A DNA stretch of 64,000 nucleotides from contig CAYTEO010000002.1 of assembly GCA_964436825.1 (NCBI GenBank), forward strand, positions 123,166 to 187,165. The letters run 5' to 3'. The position numbers were made by a program, and so were the translations under genes. The stretch comes from CAYTEO01 sp964436825 (GTDB lineage Bacteria > Krumholzibacteriota > Krumholzibacteriia > LZORAL124-64-63). The notes under the pieces were generated by a model. The model was not told the DNA's origin. It saw only the letters and a list, made by a program, of their open reading frames with translations, and did not search any database. This document shows positions 35,928-48,854 of this stretch, piece after piece. How positions within the stretch are numbered: the stretch's first letter is position 1; each line of letters opens with the position of its first letter.

Positions 35928-36902
35928 TCAGCGGGTTTCTTCCCGGTAGACACCCATGGCCAGGAACTTGTCCTGGCGACGCCGGGAGAGCTCCGCGGCC
36001 GTCACCTGCTCCAGCTCGGCCAGGTCCTGCTCGATCCGCGCGCGGATGGTGGCGCCGACGGCGGCGTGGTCCCGGTGGGCCCCGCCGACCGGTTCGGGCA
36101 GGACGGCGTCGATGGCTCCCAGGCGCAGGGCGTCGGCGGCCGTGATCTTCATGGCCTCCGCCGCCTGGGCGGCCTTGGCCCGGTCGCGCCAGAGGATGGC
36201 AGCGCAGCCCTCGGGACTGATGACGCTGTAGATGGCGTTCTCGAGCATGTAGACCCGGTCCCCCACGCCGATGGCCAGGGCGCCGCCGGACCCGCCCTCG
36301 CCGGTGACGAAGACGAGGATCGGCACCGGCAGGGCCGCCATCTCCCGCAGGTTGCGGGCGATGGCCTCGGCCTGGCCCCGCTCCTCGGCCCCGATCCCGG
36401 GATAGGCTCCCGGTGTGTCGATGAAGGTGACGACGGGCCGGCCGAAGCGGGCCGCTGTCTCCATCAGGCGCAATGCCTTGCGGTAGCCCTCCGGGTGGGC
36501 CATCCCGAAGTTGCGGTGGATGTTGCTCTTGGTGTCGCGGCCCTTCTGGTGCCCGATGACCATGATGCGCCTCTCGCCCAGCCACCCCATCCCGGCCACG
36601 ATGGCCGGGTCGTCCCGGAAGAGGCGGTCGCCGTGGAGTTCCTCGAAGCGGTCGCAGACGTGGCGGACCAGGTCCAGGGTCGTGGGACGGCGGGGATGAC
36701 GGGCCAGCTGGACCCGCTGCCACGGCGTCAGGCCGGCGAAGATCTCCTTGCCGAGCTGCTCGACCCGGGCCCGCAGGCGGGCCACCTCCTCGGAGACATC
36801 CAGCCCGCGGACGCCGGCGGAGTCCTCCAGGGTGCGGATCCGTTCCTCGAGCTCGATGATCGGCTTCTCGAAATCGAGCCAGGGTGTCTTGGACATGGCC
36901 AT
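35928..36902 (-). CDS. accA: Acetyl-CoA carboxylase carboxyltransferase subunit alpha
   Basis: AccA (324 aa) transfers the carboxyl group from biotin to acetyl-CoA, the first step of fatty acid synthesis, with AccD. Family blocks are present: TPWLDFEKPIIELEERI at the N-terminus, PWQRVQLARHPRRPTTLD, GDRLFRDDPAIVAGMGWL, PVVTFIDTPGAYPGIGAEE and VTGEGGSGGALAIGVGDRV. accD is not adjacent. I chose the ATG at 36902, preceded by GGAGAGG, over an upstream GTG and a methionine two codons later. It has its own promoter just after dnaE. Confidence 0.96.
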   Translation of the reverse strand: MAMSKTPWLDFEKPIIELEERIRTLEDSAGVRGLDVSEEVARLRARVEQLGKEIFAGLTPWQRVQLARHPRRPTTLDLVRHVCDRFEELHGDRLFRDDPAIVAGMGWLGERRIMVIGHQKGRDTKSNIHRNFGMAHPEGYRKALRLMETAARFGRPVVTFIDTPGAYPGIGAEERGQAEAIARNLREMAALPVPILVFVTGEGGSGGALAIGVGDRVYMLENAIYSVISPEGCAAILWRDRAKAAQAAEAMKITAADALRLGAIDAVLPEPVGGAHRDHAAVGATIRARIEQDLAELEQVTAAELSRRRQDKFLAMGVYREETR

Positions 36903-36964
36903 CGTCGCCTCTCCCACTCCTGCCGGCCAGGCGGTCGGGGTCCGTTCGCGTCGTCGGACCGTCC

Positions 36965-36994
36965 AAGGTACCGGCCTGCCGCGGCGGGTGTCAA
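36965..36994 (-). promoter_or_regulatory. Sigma-70-like promoter upstream of accA
   Basis: Minus strand TTGACA (perfect -35), an 18-base spacer, then TACCTT. The start would be near 36958, about 55 bases before the accA ATG. It lies in the 111-base gap between dnaE and accA. Confidence 0.6.
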
Positions 36995-37013
36995 GCCCAC
37001 GACACGGAGCGAC

Positions 37014-40532
<3,519 letters not shown>

Positions 40533-40575
40533 CGCACGTCTTCCGGTCTCGGGTCCAGGGGAGCGCTCGCGCCCC

Positions 40576-40604
40576 ACGATAGCAACCGGCCGGCGTCCCG
40601 TCCA
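40576..40604 (-). promoter_or_regulatory. Possible promoter upstream of dnaE
   Basis: Minus strand TGGACG, 17-base spacer, TATCGT, in the 90-base gap between the M23 peptidase gene and dnaE. Start near 40569, giving a leader of about 37 bases. The -35 is weaker than at the other sites, so this is tentative. Confidence 0.4.
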
Positions 40605-40622
40605 CCCGGCCGCGGGGAGTCC

Positions 40623-42449
40623 TCAGCGGGCTGTCGGATCCGGCGGCACCAGGCGCCAGCGGTAGCGCCGCACGACGGGATGACCCGCGCGATCGACGGC
40701 CCGCAGGACCAGCCGGTGGACGCCGGCGTCCAGGCTGTCGGGCAGTTCCACCAGGAGACGGCGACGGGGCGTGTCCGGTTCGACCACCAGGGGCGACCCG
40801 TCCAGACGGGCGGTGACGCTGTCGGGATCGACCCCGGCGCCGACATCCTCCAGCCGCACCGGGACGACCTCCCAGCGGGGCGGTGTCACGGCCGCGGCGA
40901 CGGGCTCCGGCCCCGGATGGACCAGTCCCTCCGCGGGCCCCGGGCCCAGGTAGGGAGGCAGCCGGTCCCGCAGCAGGGCGTAGCGCCCGGGCCGGGTTGC
41001 CGTGAAGGACCATCCGGCCTCCCGCCGCTCGGGCCTGCCGACGAACCGCCAGTTGCCGTCGTCCCCCTGGCGGTAGATCGCCCAGCTCGCCGGCGCCTCC
41101 CCCGTCGCGAGGCTGTCCAGGCGCGAGCCGACCAGGTCGATCCCGATCCCGCGGGGGACCGTCCAGTCGGCCGCGAGCAGGCTGCGGGTCCAGCCCAGGG
41201 GAACCAGCCCCTGCCCGGCGTCCATGGCGGCGATCTCGGCCGTCGTCAGGGTGTCCGGCGCGACGAGCAGCCCGCAGGGCGCCAGGCACCCCGGCCGCGA
41301 CGCCAGCGGCCGGCAGGTGTCGCCGCGGCAGGACCAGAAGGGGGTCAGCGTCACGGCGACCCCGGCCTCGTCGCGACCGGTGACGGCGACGGGATCCGGC
41401 TCCCATCCCGGCGACGGGGGTGCCTGTTCTCCCGGGGCCACGACCAGGAGGCGCCAGGCGACGGTCGCCGTGTTGCCTGCCCGGTCGGCCGCCGCCAGCC
41501 GGACCTCGTGCTCGCCGGGCGTCAGGACGGCCGGGTCCAGGGACCAGTCGCCGCCCTCGCGCCCGGGCAGGTCGTTGCCCGGTCGCCGCCAGAGCCAGCG
41601 CTCGCGCCGCCGGCCCTGGACGAGCCACTCCAGGGCCATGCGGTCCTGGCGGGAGAAGGGGAACCGTTCGTTGCGCGCCGCGAAGACGACCGAGTCGTCG
41701 AGCGTCACCTCCAGCAGATAGGGTTCCAGGCGGTGGCCCTTGACGTCGCTCCGCTCGACGACGGCGGCGGTGAACGCCACCGGTCCCCGGATCGACAGGT
41801 CGGGGAGCCGCCCGGCCAGCGACCCCCGGCCGCCGCACGAGACCGCCGACCGTCGACCGCCGACCAGGGAGCCCGGGGTCGCGGGAATGGCCCTGACACG
41901 CAGGATCCGGGGCGGGAACGTGTCCGGGGGGGCGAACCCGCAGGCCTGGGGATCCAGGGGCCGCTGCCGGACGTCGCGGACCTCGAAGTGCAGGTGCGGG
42001 CCCAGGGTGGCGCTCTGGCCGGAGAGGGCCAGCACCTCGCCGCGCCGGACGGGGAACCGGTCGGGGGGGAACGAGAGGGCGACCGCATAGCGGCCGCGTC
42101 GCTGCTGGGCGCGCCGGACGGCACCGCGCCAGCGGTCGGCCAGCCGCTCGAGATGGGCGAAGACATAGGTGCGGCCGGACCGGCCGTGGAGATAGATCGC
42201 CTTGCCGTACCCGTTCGGCGAGAGGCGGATGCGCTCGATCCAGCCGTCCTCGCAGGCCAGGACGGGGAAGCCCGTCCGCTCCCGTGTCTTCAGGTCCAGG
42301 CCGGCGTGGAAGCGCCCCTCGCGGTACTCCATGAAGTCGGAGGTCAGGAAGCGCTCCGGCAGCGGGAGCGGCCACAGCAGCTCGCCGGCGGAGGCGAGGA
42401 CGGCCGGCAGCAGGCAGGCCAGCAGCGGGATGGCACGGCGCAACGGCAT
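40623..42449 (-). CDS. M23-family (LytM) metallopeptidase, exported
   Basis: 608 aa. A signal peptide (AIPLLACLLPAVLASAGELL) is followed by an M23 domain in the first 170 residues. The zinc motif HxxxD is in GRFHAGLDLKTRERTG, and the second motif HxH is in LGPHLHFEVRDVRQRPLDP. The remaining 400 residues are beta-rich, Ig-like segments (LAAADRAGNTATVAWRLLVV, LVLRAVDRAGHPVVRRYRW) with no clear second enzyme. The protein probably cleaves or binds cell-wall peptides in the periplasm. The ATG at 42449 starts the signal peptide. M23 enzymes of this two-part build are common in the FCB group, from memory. Confidence 0.85.
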   Translation of the reverse strand: MPLRRAIPLLACLLPAVLASAGELLWPLPLPERFLTSDFMEYREGRFHAGLDLKTRERTGFPVLACEDGWIERIRLSPNGYGKAIYLHGRSGRTYVFAHLERLADRWRGAVRRAQQRRGRYAVALSFPPDRFPVRRGEVLALSGQSATLGPHLHFEVRDVRQRPLDPQACGFAPPDTFPPRILRVRAIPATPGSLVGGRRSAVSCGGRGSLAGRLPDLSIRGPVAFTAAVVERSDVKGHRLEPYLLEVTLDDSVVFAARNERFPFSRQDRMALEWLVQGRRRERWLWRRPGNDLPGREGGDWSLDPAVLTPGEHEVRLAAADRAGNTATVAWRLLVVAPGEQAPPSPGWEPDPVAVTGRDEAGVAVTLTPFWSCRGDTCRPLASRPGCLAPCGLLVAPDTLTTAEIAAMDAGQGLVPLGWTRSLLAADWTVPRGIGIDLVGSRLDSLATGEAPASWAIYRQGDDGNWRFVGRPERREAGWSFTATRPGRYALLRDRLPPYLGPGPAEGLVHPGPEPVAAAVTPPRWEVVPVRLEDVGAGVDPDSVTARLDGSPLVVEPDTPRRRLLVELPDSLDAGVHRLVLRAVDRAGHPVVRRYRWRLVPPDPTAR

Positions 42450-42535
42450 GATCGGTGTCCTCCGTGATCGCGGCGACGGTCGATCCGCCAAGACTAGCAG
42501 GACCGCGCACCCCCTGCCAGGGAGGCTTTACGGCT

Positions 42536-42563
42536 TTGCCCCATCGCCGTCGTGTATTAGATT
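42536..42563 (+). promoter_or_regulatory. Possible promoter for the PpiD-like gene
   Basis: TTGCCC, 16-base spacer, TAGATT, in the divergent 234-base gap between the M23 peptidase and the PpiD-like gene. The segment around the -10 is the most AT-rich part of the gap. Start near 42570, leaving a leader of about 114 bases. The hexamer match is moderate. No equally good promoter was seen for the M23 gene. Confidence 0.35.
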
Positions 42564-42683
42564 GTTTGTTTCCCGAACTCACGTCACGCGGGCGCCCCGA
42601 TCGCGGTCACGGCCTGTCCGTGCCCCGATCCGTCGGTTCCCTGGGCCGACCCGCCGCGCCGCACGTCCGGCAAGGAGAGCTCG

Positions 42684-44495
42684 ATGTTCAAGCTGCTGCG
42701 ATCCCAGGCCAAGTTCTTCTACTGGATCATCGCCGTCTCGTTCCTGCTGTTCACGTTCCTCGTCTGGGGCGCCCAGTGCACGGGGCGCGGCGCCCGCATG
42801 TCGCAGGGGCCCGGCAACGTGGGCGAGATCAACGGTACGAAGATCACCCTCGCGGACTGGAACAACGCCTACCAGAACTACCTCAACCAGCTGCGACGCC
42901 AGTACGGCGACCGGCCGCTGACGGTGAACCAGCGCGCCCAGGCCTCCGAGACGGTCTGGCAGTCCCTGCTGCGCAGCAAGCTGGAGGAGCAGGAGATCAA
43001 GCGGCGCCACCTCAAGGTGACCGACGAGGAGATCCTCCGGACCCTCCAGAACGATCCGCCCCCGGAGCTGCTGAACCAGTTCCGCCGGGACGACGGCACC
43101 ATCGACTACGAAGCCTACCAGCGGGCCCTGGCCGATCCCAACACCGACTGGACGGGCGTGGAGGCCTACCTGCGGCAGGTCCTGCCCCACCGGAAGCTCT
43201 ACCAGGAGCTGACCAGCGACGTCGAGGTGACCGAGGACGAGATCCGCGAGGAGTTCATCCGGCGCCACGGCCGGGCCGTCGCCGAGTACGTCGGTTCCCT
43301 GGTGGCCGACGTCACCCTGCCGGAGGAGACCCCCGACTCCCTCGTGACGGCCTACTACCAGCAGCACCTGGACGACTACCAGCAGCCCGAGCAGGTCCGC
43401 GTCGAGATCGTCACCTTCCCCAAGACCCCCAGCCCGGCCGACTCCTCCGACGTGCTGGACATGGCACGGGACGTCCGCCAGGAGATCCTCTCCGGCCAGC
43501 TGGACTTCGCCGAGGCCGCCGGCATCTACTCCGAGGACCCCGGCTCCAGGGACAAGGGCGGGGACCTGGGCTGGTTCGACCGCGCGCGGATGGTCGCCCC
43601 GTTCAGTGACGCCGCCTTCGCCCTGGCCGACAGCCAGATCAGCGAGCCGGTCCTGACCCAGTTCGGCTACCACCTCATCCAGGTCCTGGAGCGCGAGGTC
43701 GAGGACGGCGAGGTCAAGCGGGTCCACGCCCGCCACATCCTGCTGAAGATCACCCCGGGCGAGGAGACCCTGGCCGAGCTCTACGACGCCGCCGGCACGT
43801 TCCTGGACCGGGCCCGCGACGAGGGCTTCGCCGCCGCCGCGGCCGCGGAGAGCCTGACCGTCGACACGCCCGACCCCTTCCGCAAGGGATGGGACATCCC
43901 CGGTCACCGCGGCACGGTCCAGGGCGGCCTGTTCGCCTTCGCCGCCGAGGACGGCTCCATCAGCCGCATCCTGGAGAACGACGACGCCTACTACGTCGTC
44001 CATGTCCTGGAGCACGTCCCGGCCGGCCCCGCCCCCCTGGAGGAGGTCCGCAACCGGGTCGTCGCCGACCTGAACCGCGAGCGTAAGCTGGACCTGGCGG
44101 CGGAGAAGCTCAAGCCGGCCGTCGGCGAGATCCAGCTGGGCGGCGACATGGCCGAGGTGGCGCAGAAGTACGGCCTGGCCCACGCCGTCACCGACACCTT
44201 CACGGCGACGGGGAACATCCCCGGCGTCGGCTACAACACCGAGTTCAACAAGGTGGCCCTGGCCTCCGACGTCGGCGACCTGGTCCCCGAGGTGCGGACC
44301 CCGCTGGGCGCCTTCGCCTTCCGGCTCCTGTGGAAGACGCCCTTCGACCAGGAGCTCTATGACGGGGAGCGGATGACGATCCACGACCAGCTCCTGGCCC
44401 GCAAGCAGCAGGAGGCCATGGAGAAGTGGTACGAGGAGCAGCTGGCCAAGGCGAAGATCAAGGACAACCGGGCGCTCGTCCTCGCCGGTTCCTAG
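42684..44495 (+). CDS. PpiD/SurA-like membrane-anchored peptidyl-prolyl isomerase
   Basis: 603 aa periplasmic folding factor. One N-terminal anchor ([20 protein letters not shown]), then a SurA_N-like chaperone region: [19 protein letters not shown] and [22 protein letters not shown] parvulin domain follows about residues 240-330 ([33 protein letters not shown]), and a second, less conserved one starts at [16 protein letters not shown]. The layout is that of PpiD. The ATG at 42684 follows AAGGAGAG. It is the only complete plus-strand gene in the window and it is likely to serve the many outer-membrane and secreted proteins encoded around it. Confidence 0.88.
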   Translation: MFKLLRSQAKFFYWIIAVSFLLFTFLVWGAQCTGRGARMSQGPGNVGEINGTKITLADWNNAYQNYLNQLRRQYGDRPLTVNQRAQASETVWQSLLRSKLEEQEIKRRHLKVTDEEILRTLQNDPPPELLNQFRRDDGTIDYEAYQRALADPNTDWTGVEAYLRQVLPHRKLYQELTSDVEVTEDEIREEFIRRHGRAVAEYVGSLVADVTLPEETPDSLVTAYYQQHLDDYQQPEQVRVEIVTFPKTPSPADSSDVLDMARDVRQEILSGQLDFAEAAGIYSEDPGSRDKGGDLGWFDRARMVAPFSDAAFALADSQISEPVLTQFGYHLIQVLEREVEDGEVKRVHARHILLKITPGEETLAELYDAAGTFLDRARDEGFAAAAAAESLTVDTPDPFRKGWDIPGHRGTVQGGLFAFAAEDGSISRILENDDAYYVVHVLEHVPAGPAPLEEVRNRVVADLNRERKLDLAAEKLKPAVGEIQLGGDMAEVAQKYGLAHAVTDTFTATGNIPGVGYNTEFNKVALASDVGDLVPEVRTPLGAFAFRLLWKTPFDQELYDGERMTIHDQLLARKQQEAMEKWYEEQLAKAKIKDNRALVLAGS

Positions 44496-44538
44496 ACGCC
44501 GGACGACGGGCGCTCCGGGCCAAGGCCCCGGACGCGGC

Positions 44539-44564
44539 GAGGCCTCCCCTGGCGGGGAGGCCTC
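44539..44564. terminator. Bidirectional hairpin terminator
   Basis: A perfect 11-base-pair stem, GAGGCCTCCCC and GGGGAGGCCTC, with a TGGC loop, lies between the convergent ends of the PpiD-like gene (stop 44495) and the hypothetical gene on the other strand (stop 44591). There is no long T tract on either side, only TTGCC on the plus strand, so efficiency is uncertain. Confidence 0.7.
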
Positions 44565-44590
44565 TTGCCGTCGTCGCAGGGCGCGCCCGG

Positions 44591-45028
44591 TCAGTCGTCG
44601 TCGCCGAACGGGTTGCGGGGACGCTTCTTCTTGAACGAACGCAACCCGTCCTCCATCCCCAGCAACCGCTCCCGCTTCTGCCGCTCGTGATCGCCCTCGG
44701 CGAACAGGCGGGACATCCGCTCGGCCTCCTCCTGCTTGCGCCGGTTGAACTCGGCCAGGGCGTCGTCCATGGCCGGGGCGTCCGCCGCCTCGGGCAGCTG
44801 CTCGATCAGGGTCTCGTCCCCCACCTCCAGGTGGAGGGCGTAGGCGCTCTGGACCAGCCGCAGGACTCCCAGCTCGCCCAGCCTGGCGACGTCGAGGCGG
44901 ACCGCCTCGGGCGGCAGCCGCAGCAGCTCGGCCACACCGTCCGGTTCCGGCGGCGCCTGCTCCCGGTGGGCCAGGACCCGGACGGCCGCCACCAGCAGGC
45001 GGGCGTGGTCACGTGTCGGTTCGTTCAT
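44591..45028 (-). CDS. Hypothetical protein with winged-helix-like N-terminus and basic tail
   Basis: 145 aa, not recognised. Residues about 10-75 look like a small winged helix (VAELLRLPPEAVRLDVARLG, then LGVLRLVQSAYALHLEV). A charged helix follows (FNRRKQEEAERMSRLFAEGD), then a basic tail ending FKKKRPRNPFGDDD. I chose the ATG at 45028, with GGAGGTGA six bases before it, instead of the GTG three codons earlier. It overlaps the end of the MrfB-like gene by 20 bases and is the last gene of that operon, so a link to nucleic-acid repair is possible but unproven. Confidence 0.6.
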   Translation of the reverse strand: MNEPTRDHARLLVAAVRVLAHREQAPPEPDGVAELLRLPPEAVRLDVARLGELGVLRLVQSAYALHLEVGDETLIEQLPEAADAPAMDDALAEFNRRKQEEAERMSRLFAEGDHERQKRERLLGMEDGLRSFKKKRPRNPFGDDD

Positions 45029-46259
45029 GGCTGTCACCTCCAGCGGTCATGGTATCAGGCGCGATGGTCCGGTGTCGCCGTCGTGCCGCGTTCGCCAGCT
45101 TGCGCTCCAGGCGGGCCAGGCGATGCGGGTCCCCGAGCCGTCGGGCGTGCGCCAGGGCGCGGGCGGGATCGCCCAGGCGGTGCTCCCAGACGACGGCGGC
45201 CTCCCGCTCCAGCCACGGCCGCGACCCGTACCAGCGGTGGGCGCGCTCCAGCAGGTTGGCGACGTCCGCCGGCGGAGAGGTCCGCTTCAGGATGCGGACG
45301 GCGTCCCGGACCAGCTCTTCCGGCGGAACGGACCTGACCTCCGCCAGGGACCTGCCGGCGGTGGCCACCGCCCGCTCGATCCAGGCGCTGGCCCGCCGGT
45401 CTTCGCGGATCCGCTCCGCCAGCCGGGCCAGGGACCAGCAGTCCTGCCACGGCAGCGGCGACGCATCGGGCCCGGACGCGGCCAGGCGGCGGGCGGCCGC
45501 CGCCACGGCTCCGGCGATGGCGGCCATGCCGACCATGTCCTGCTCGTTGTGGCGCAGGACGTCGGGGAGACGGTCACCGCGCCCCTCCCGGACGAACGCC
45601 TGCCAGACGGCCGGCACCAGGCTTCCGGGCAGGTCCTCCCCGGGCCGGAAACGCCCGACGGCCCGCTCGACGCTCCCCTGCCGGCAGTCGGGGAGCCGGC
45701 GCCCCCAGAGCCGCCGCGCCGCGGGCAGCAGGTCCCAGCTCGCCAGGCCTTCCAGCAGGTCGCGCCGCCGCGCCAGGATGCCCCGCGTCCGCAGCAACGG
45801 CAGGTCGAAGCGGTTGCCGTTGTAGGTGACGACGACCCGGAAACGGGCGGCGATCCGCTGCAGCTCGGCCAGCAGCGGCTCCTCGCGTCCCGGTCCCGGC
45901 AGCATGAGCTGGCGAACGACGAGCCGGTCGTCCTCCCACCAGGCCAGCCCCACCAGGAAGACGATCGTCCCGGTCCCGCCGGCCAGTCCGCTCGTCTCGG
46001 TGTCCAGCAGCAGGAGATGCGCCGCCGTCGTGCCGTCCGGCAGGGAACGCAGGATCACCGGCGGCGCCAGGTGCTGCAGGTCCGGCGCAGGCATCGCGTG
46101 GTGCGACTCCCGCGCCCAGACCGTCCCCGCATCGGTCGCGACCGGGCGCAGCCCGGCGGCGCGCAGGGCCGGCTCGCGGGACGTGCCGTCGACGGCCGCC
46201 CGCGCGGCGGCGGGCCGCTGCAGGGCGTCGAGACGGGCCAGGCGCGCGCGCAGGTCCAC
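45009..46259 (-). CDS. MrfB/YprB-like RNase H-fold exonuclease
   Basis: 416 aa. The RNase H-like DEDDh exonuclease core of the YprB family is visible: LLLLDTETSGLAGGTGTIVF (first Asp and Glu), VVVTYNGNRFDLPLLRTRG (second Asp) and VLRHNEQDMVGMAAI (His and last Asp). The remaining 150 residues are helical, TPR-like (ERAHRWYGSRPWLEREAAVV). In Bacillus subtilis the homologous pair MrfA (YprA) and MrfB (YprB) repairs mitomycin C damage without UvrA. Here the gene starts with GTG 3 bases after the helicase stop, the same gene order. Family call is good; the repair role is by homology. Confidence 0.82.
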   Translation of the reverse strand: MDLRARLARLDALQRPAAARAAVDGTSREPALRAAGLRPVATDAGTVWARESHHAMPAPDLQHLAPPVILRSLPDGTTAAHLLLLDTETSGLAGGTGTIVFLVGLAWWEDDRLVVRQLMLPGPGREEPLLAELQRIAARFRVVVTYNGNRFDLPLLRTRGILARRRDLLEGLASWDLLPAARRLWGRRLPDCRQGSVERAVGRFRPGEDLPGSLVPAVWQAFVREGRGDRLPDVLRHNEQDMVGMAAIAGAVAAAARRLAASGPDASPLPWQDCWSLARLAERIREDRRASAWIERAVATAGRSLAEVRSVPPEELVRDAVRILKRTSPPADVANLLERAHRWYGSRPWLEREAAVVWEHRLGDPARALAHARRLGDPHRLARLERKLANAARRRHRTIAPDTMTAGGDSHERTDT

Positions 46260-46262
46260 GGC

Positions 46263-48536
46263 TCACTCCTCCTCTGCGGCGGCGGCCAGGATCCAGCGGA
46301 CCCCGGCGTCGGCGGTCCCGCCGGACTCGCTGGGCGCGCCGACGCAGGAGGGGCAGCCCTGCCGGCAGGGACAGTGCTCCTGGTGGTGCCGGGCCGCGGC
46401 GAGGATGTCGGCGAACTGGGAGTGGATGCGGCGGGCGTAGCCCACCCCTCCCGGATAGGCATCGTAGAGGTAGAGGGTCGGCCGGCCGGTGAACGGCGAC
46501 TTGACCATGGGCAGCGCGCGGATGTCCGACGGGTCGGCCATGACGAAGGCGGGAGCGACGTGCCCCAGCAGCCGCGCCAGCCCCTGCAGGGCGTCGCCCA
46601 GGTCGAGCCTGGCGTCGGCCAGCTGCTGCCGCAGCCCCTCGGGCAGCTCCCACCAGAAGCTGGTGGTGTGCAGCTCCATCTCCGGCAGGTGGACCCGGCC
46701 GGCGCCGACGTTCTCGTGGGTCCCCAGCTTGATCTTCTTGAAGACGGTCACCTTGCTGACCAGGCCGATCTCCCCGCACCCCCGCCGCCCCAGGACGAAC
46801 GGCTCGTCCAGGTCGGCGGTCAGGGTCTTCAGCTCCGTCTTGCGCTGGGCGTCGGTGTAGTGGTCGACGTCGACGGGCCGGACGTAGGCCTTGCGGCGCT
46901 CCCAGTCCAGCTTGTCGACGTGATACTGGCGACCGCCGTGCATGTAGATGGCCTCGTCGTGGAGCATCTCCTGGGAGCTGAACAGGTCCATCTCGCCGAT
47001 GACCCTGCCCGACGGGACCGAGGTGTCGACGATGACGACGTTGTCCGGCGCCGCGCTGCGCAGGCTGACGTCCTCGGCGGGGTAGGTGTCGGCCATCCAG
47101 TGGTAGCGACCCGCCTCCCGGTGCAGGACCCCCTGCTCGACGAGGTAGTCGAGGATCTCGCCGACCGGCCGCCCCCCGTAGCTCTCCCCCTCCTGGAACG
47201 GCAGCTCGAAGGCGGCACACTTGAGGTGGCTGACCAGGATGACCAGGTTGTCCGGGTCGACGACGGCGTGCTCCGGTCCCCGTCCGAAGAACCAGTCGGG
47301 GTTGCCCACGACGTACTGGTCCAGGGGATTGCTCGTGGCCACCAGGACGACACAGCTCAGGTTGCGGCTGCGTCCCGCGCGGCCCGCCTGCTGCCAGCTG
47401 CTGGCGACGGTCCCGGCGTAGCCGGTCATGATGCAGACGTCCAGCCGCCCGATGTCGATCCCCAGCTCCAGGGCGTTGGTGCTGACCACGGCCCGGATGC
47501 TCCCGTCGCGCAGGCCCCGCTCGATGGCCCGCCGCTCGCTCGGCAGGTAGCCGCCCCGGTAACCGCGCACCTCGCCGCTCTTGATGCCGACCCTGCGGCC
47601 GGCCCGCTGCAGGTAGGTCAGCAGCAGCTCGACCCGGTTGCGGCTGCGGGCGAAGACGATCAGCTGGGCACCGGCGGACAGGAACCGCTCCGCCAGGGCA
47701 CGGCTCTCCTTGACGGCGCTGCGCCGGATCCCCAGCTCGGCGTTGACGACCGGGGGATCGTAGAAGATGAAGTGCTTCTCCCCCTGCGGGGCCCCGTTGT
47801 CGTCGACGACCCGGACCGGGCGGCCGAACAGCTGGCTCGCCAGCTCGCCCGGGTTGGCGATCGTCGCCGAGCTGCCGACCAGGACCGGGTCGGAGCCGTA
47901 GAAGCGGGCGATGCGCAGCAGTCGCCGCAGGACGTTGGCCACGTGGCTGCCGAAGACCCCGCGGTAGTGGTGGATCTCGTCGACGACGATGTAGCGCAGG
48001 TTCTCGAACAGCTTCACCCAGAGGGTGTGGTGGGGCAGGATCCCCTGGTGGAGCATGTCGGGATTGGTGACCACGATGTGCCCGCTGCTGCGGATGGCCC
48101 GGCGGGCAGGCTCGGGGGTGTCGCCGTCGAAGGTGTAGGTCTTGATGTCGACGCCCAGGTCGGTGACCAGGCCGTGGACCTCGTGCATCTGGTCCTGGCT
48201 GAGGGCCTTGGTCGGGAAGAGGTAGAGAGCCCGGGCCTGCGGGTCGCGGAGGATCGTCTGCAGGACCGGCAGGTTGTAGCAGAGGGTCTTGCCCGAGGCG
48301 GTCGGGGTGACGACGACCAGCGACTCCCCCGCCAGGGCGGCCGCGATCGCCTCGCCCTGGTGGGTGTAGAGCTCCTCGATCCCGCGGCGGGCCAGCACCT
48401 CCCGCAGGCGGGGATCGATCTCGACAGGGAACGGCACGGTCCGCGCCGGCCTGGGCGACAGGACCTCCCAGCGGGTGACGTGGCGCAGGAAGCGGGGATC
48501 GTTGCGGAGCTGGTCGAGGAGCTGTGCCAGGTTCAA
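46263..48536 (-). CDS. MrfA/YprA-like DEAD/DEAH-box helicase
   Basis: 757 aa superfamily 2 helicase. Walker A is in VVVTPTASGKTLCYNLP (residues 75-90), motif II is DEIH in RYIVVDEIHHYRG, motif III SSATIANPG and motif VI QQAGRAGRS. The C-terminal zinc-binding region of the MrfA family has four closely spaced cysteines in HCPCRQGCPSC. The start is an unusual TTG at 48536 with GGAGGGAG before it; the ATP-binding domain would not allow a much later start. A hairpin lies just upstream of the ribosome binding site. It forms an operon with the MrfB-like exonuclease. Confidence 0.87.
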   Translation of the reverse strand: MNLAQLLDQLRNDPRFLRHVTRWEVLSPRPARTVPFPVEIDPRLREVLARRGIEELYTHQGEAIAAALAGESLVVVTPTASGKTLCYNLPVLQTILRDPQARALYLFPTKALSQDQMHEVHGLVTDLGVDIKTYTFDGDTPEPARRAIRSSGHIVVTNPDMLHQGILPHHTLWVKLFENLRYIVVDEIHHYRGVFGSHVANVLRRLLRIARFYGSDPVLVGSSATIANPGELASQLFGRPVRVVDDNGAPQGEKHFIFYDPPVVNAELGIRRSAVKESRALAERFLSAGAQLIVFARSRNRVELLLTYLQRAGRRVGIKSGEVRGYRGGYLPSERRAIERGLRDGSIRAVVSTNALELGIDIGRLDVCIMTGYAGTVASSWQQAGRAGRSRNLSCVVLVATSNPLDQYVVGNPDWFFGRGPEHAVVDPDNLVILVSHLKCAAFELPFQEGESYGGRPVGEILDYLVEQGVLHREAGRYHWMADTYPAEDVSLRSAAPDNVVIVDTSVPSGRVIGEMDLFSSQEMLHDEAIYMHGGRQYHVDKLDWERRKAYVRPVDVDHYTDAQRKTELKTLTADLDEPFVLGRRGCGEIGLVSKVTVFKKIKLGTHENVGAGRVHLPEMELHTTSFWWELPEGLRQQLADARLDLGDALQGLARLLGHVAPAFVMADPSDIRALPMVKSPFTGRPTLYLYDAYPGGVGYARRIHSQFADILAAARHHQEHCPCRQGCPSCVGAPSESGGTADAGVRWILAAAAEEE

Positions 48537-48546
48537 GGGGCTCCCT

Positions 48547-48568
48547 CCACCGCCGTCCCCGGCGGTGG
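48547..48568. other. Hairpin next to the MrfA ribosome binding site
   Basis: Nine-base-pair perfect stem (CCACCGCCG / CGGCGGTGG) with a four-base loop, in the 54-base gap between tatA and the helicase gene. On the minus-strand RNA its 3' arm runs into the GGAGGG ribosome binding site of the helicase, which also has a TTG start. No T tract follows, so it may reduce translation or stabilise processed ends rather than terminate. Confidence 0.5.
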
Positions 48569-48590
48569 CGTCGCGGGGACGGCCGCCGGA

Positions 48591-48839
48591 TCAGGCTTCG
48601 TCGTCGTCCTTCTTGGCAGTGTCGCCGCCTTCCTTCCCGGTCGCCTCGCCGCCCTCGGTGATCCCCCGCTTGACCTCGGTCTCGGCGTCGCGCATCGCCT
48701 TCTTGAAACGGGTGATCGAGCGGCCGAAGGCGTCGGCGATCTCCGGCAGGCGGCGCGGCCCGAAGATGAGCAGGGCGACGACACCGATCACGATCCACTC
48801 CTGCCAGCCCGGCATCAGTCCCAGCAACGGCGTCGACAT
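48591..48839 (-). CDS. tatA: Twin-arginine translocase subunit TatA
   Basis: 82 aa. An N-terminal transmembrane helix (EWIVIGVVALLIFGP) is followed by the hinge FGPRRLPEIADAFGRSI, an amphipathic helix and a charged tail rich in Lys, Glu and Asp. This is the TatA/TatB/HcsA layout; the FG hinge and short length favour TatA. No tatC is in the window. It lies between the DUF4321-like gene and the helicase gene, sharing their promoter. Confidence 0.9.
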   Translation of the reverse strand: MSTPLLGLMPGWQEWIVIGVVALLIFGPRRLPEIADAFGRSITRFKKAMRDAETEVKRGITEGGEATGKEGGDTAKKDDDEA

Positions 48840-48854
48840 CGGATCACCTCGCGG

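Noticed and set aside
42464..42500. A weak minus-strand promoter (CTGGCA, 18, TAGTCT) for the M23 peptidase gene
   Set aside because: Both hexamers are poor matches and the pattern does not fit the consensus shared by the other sites.
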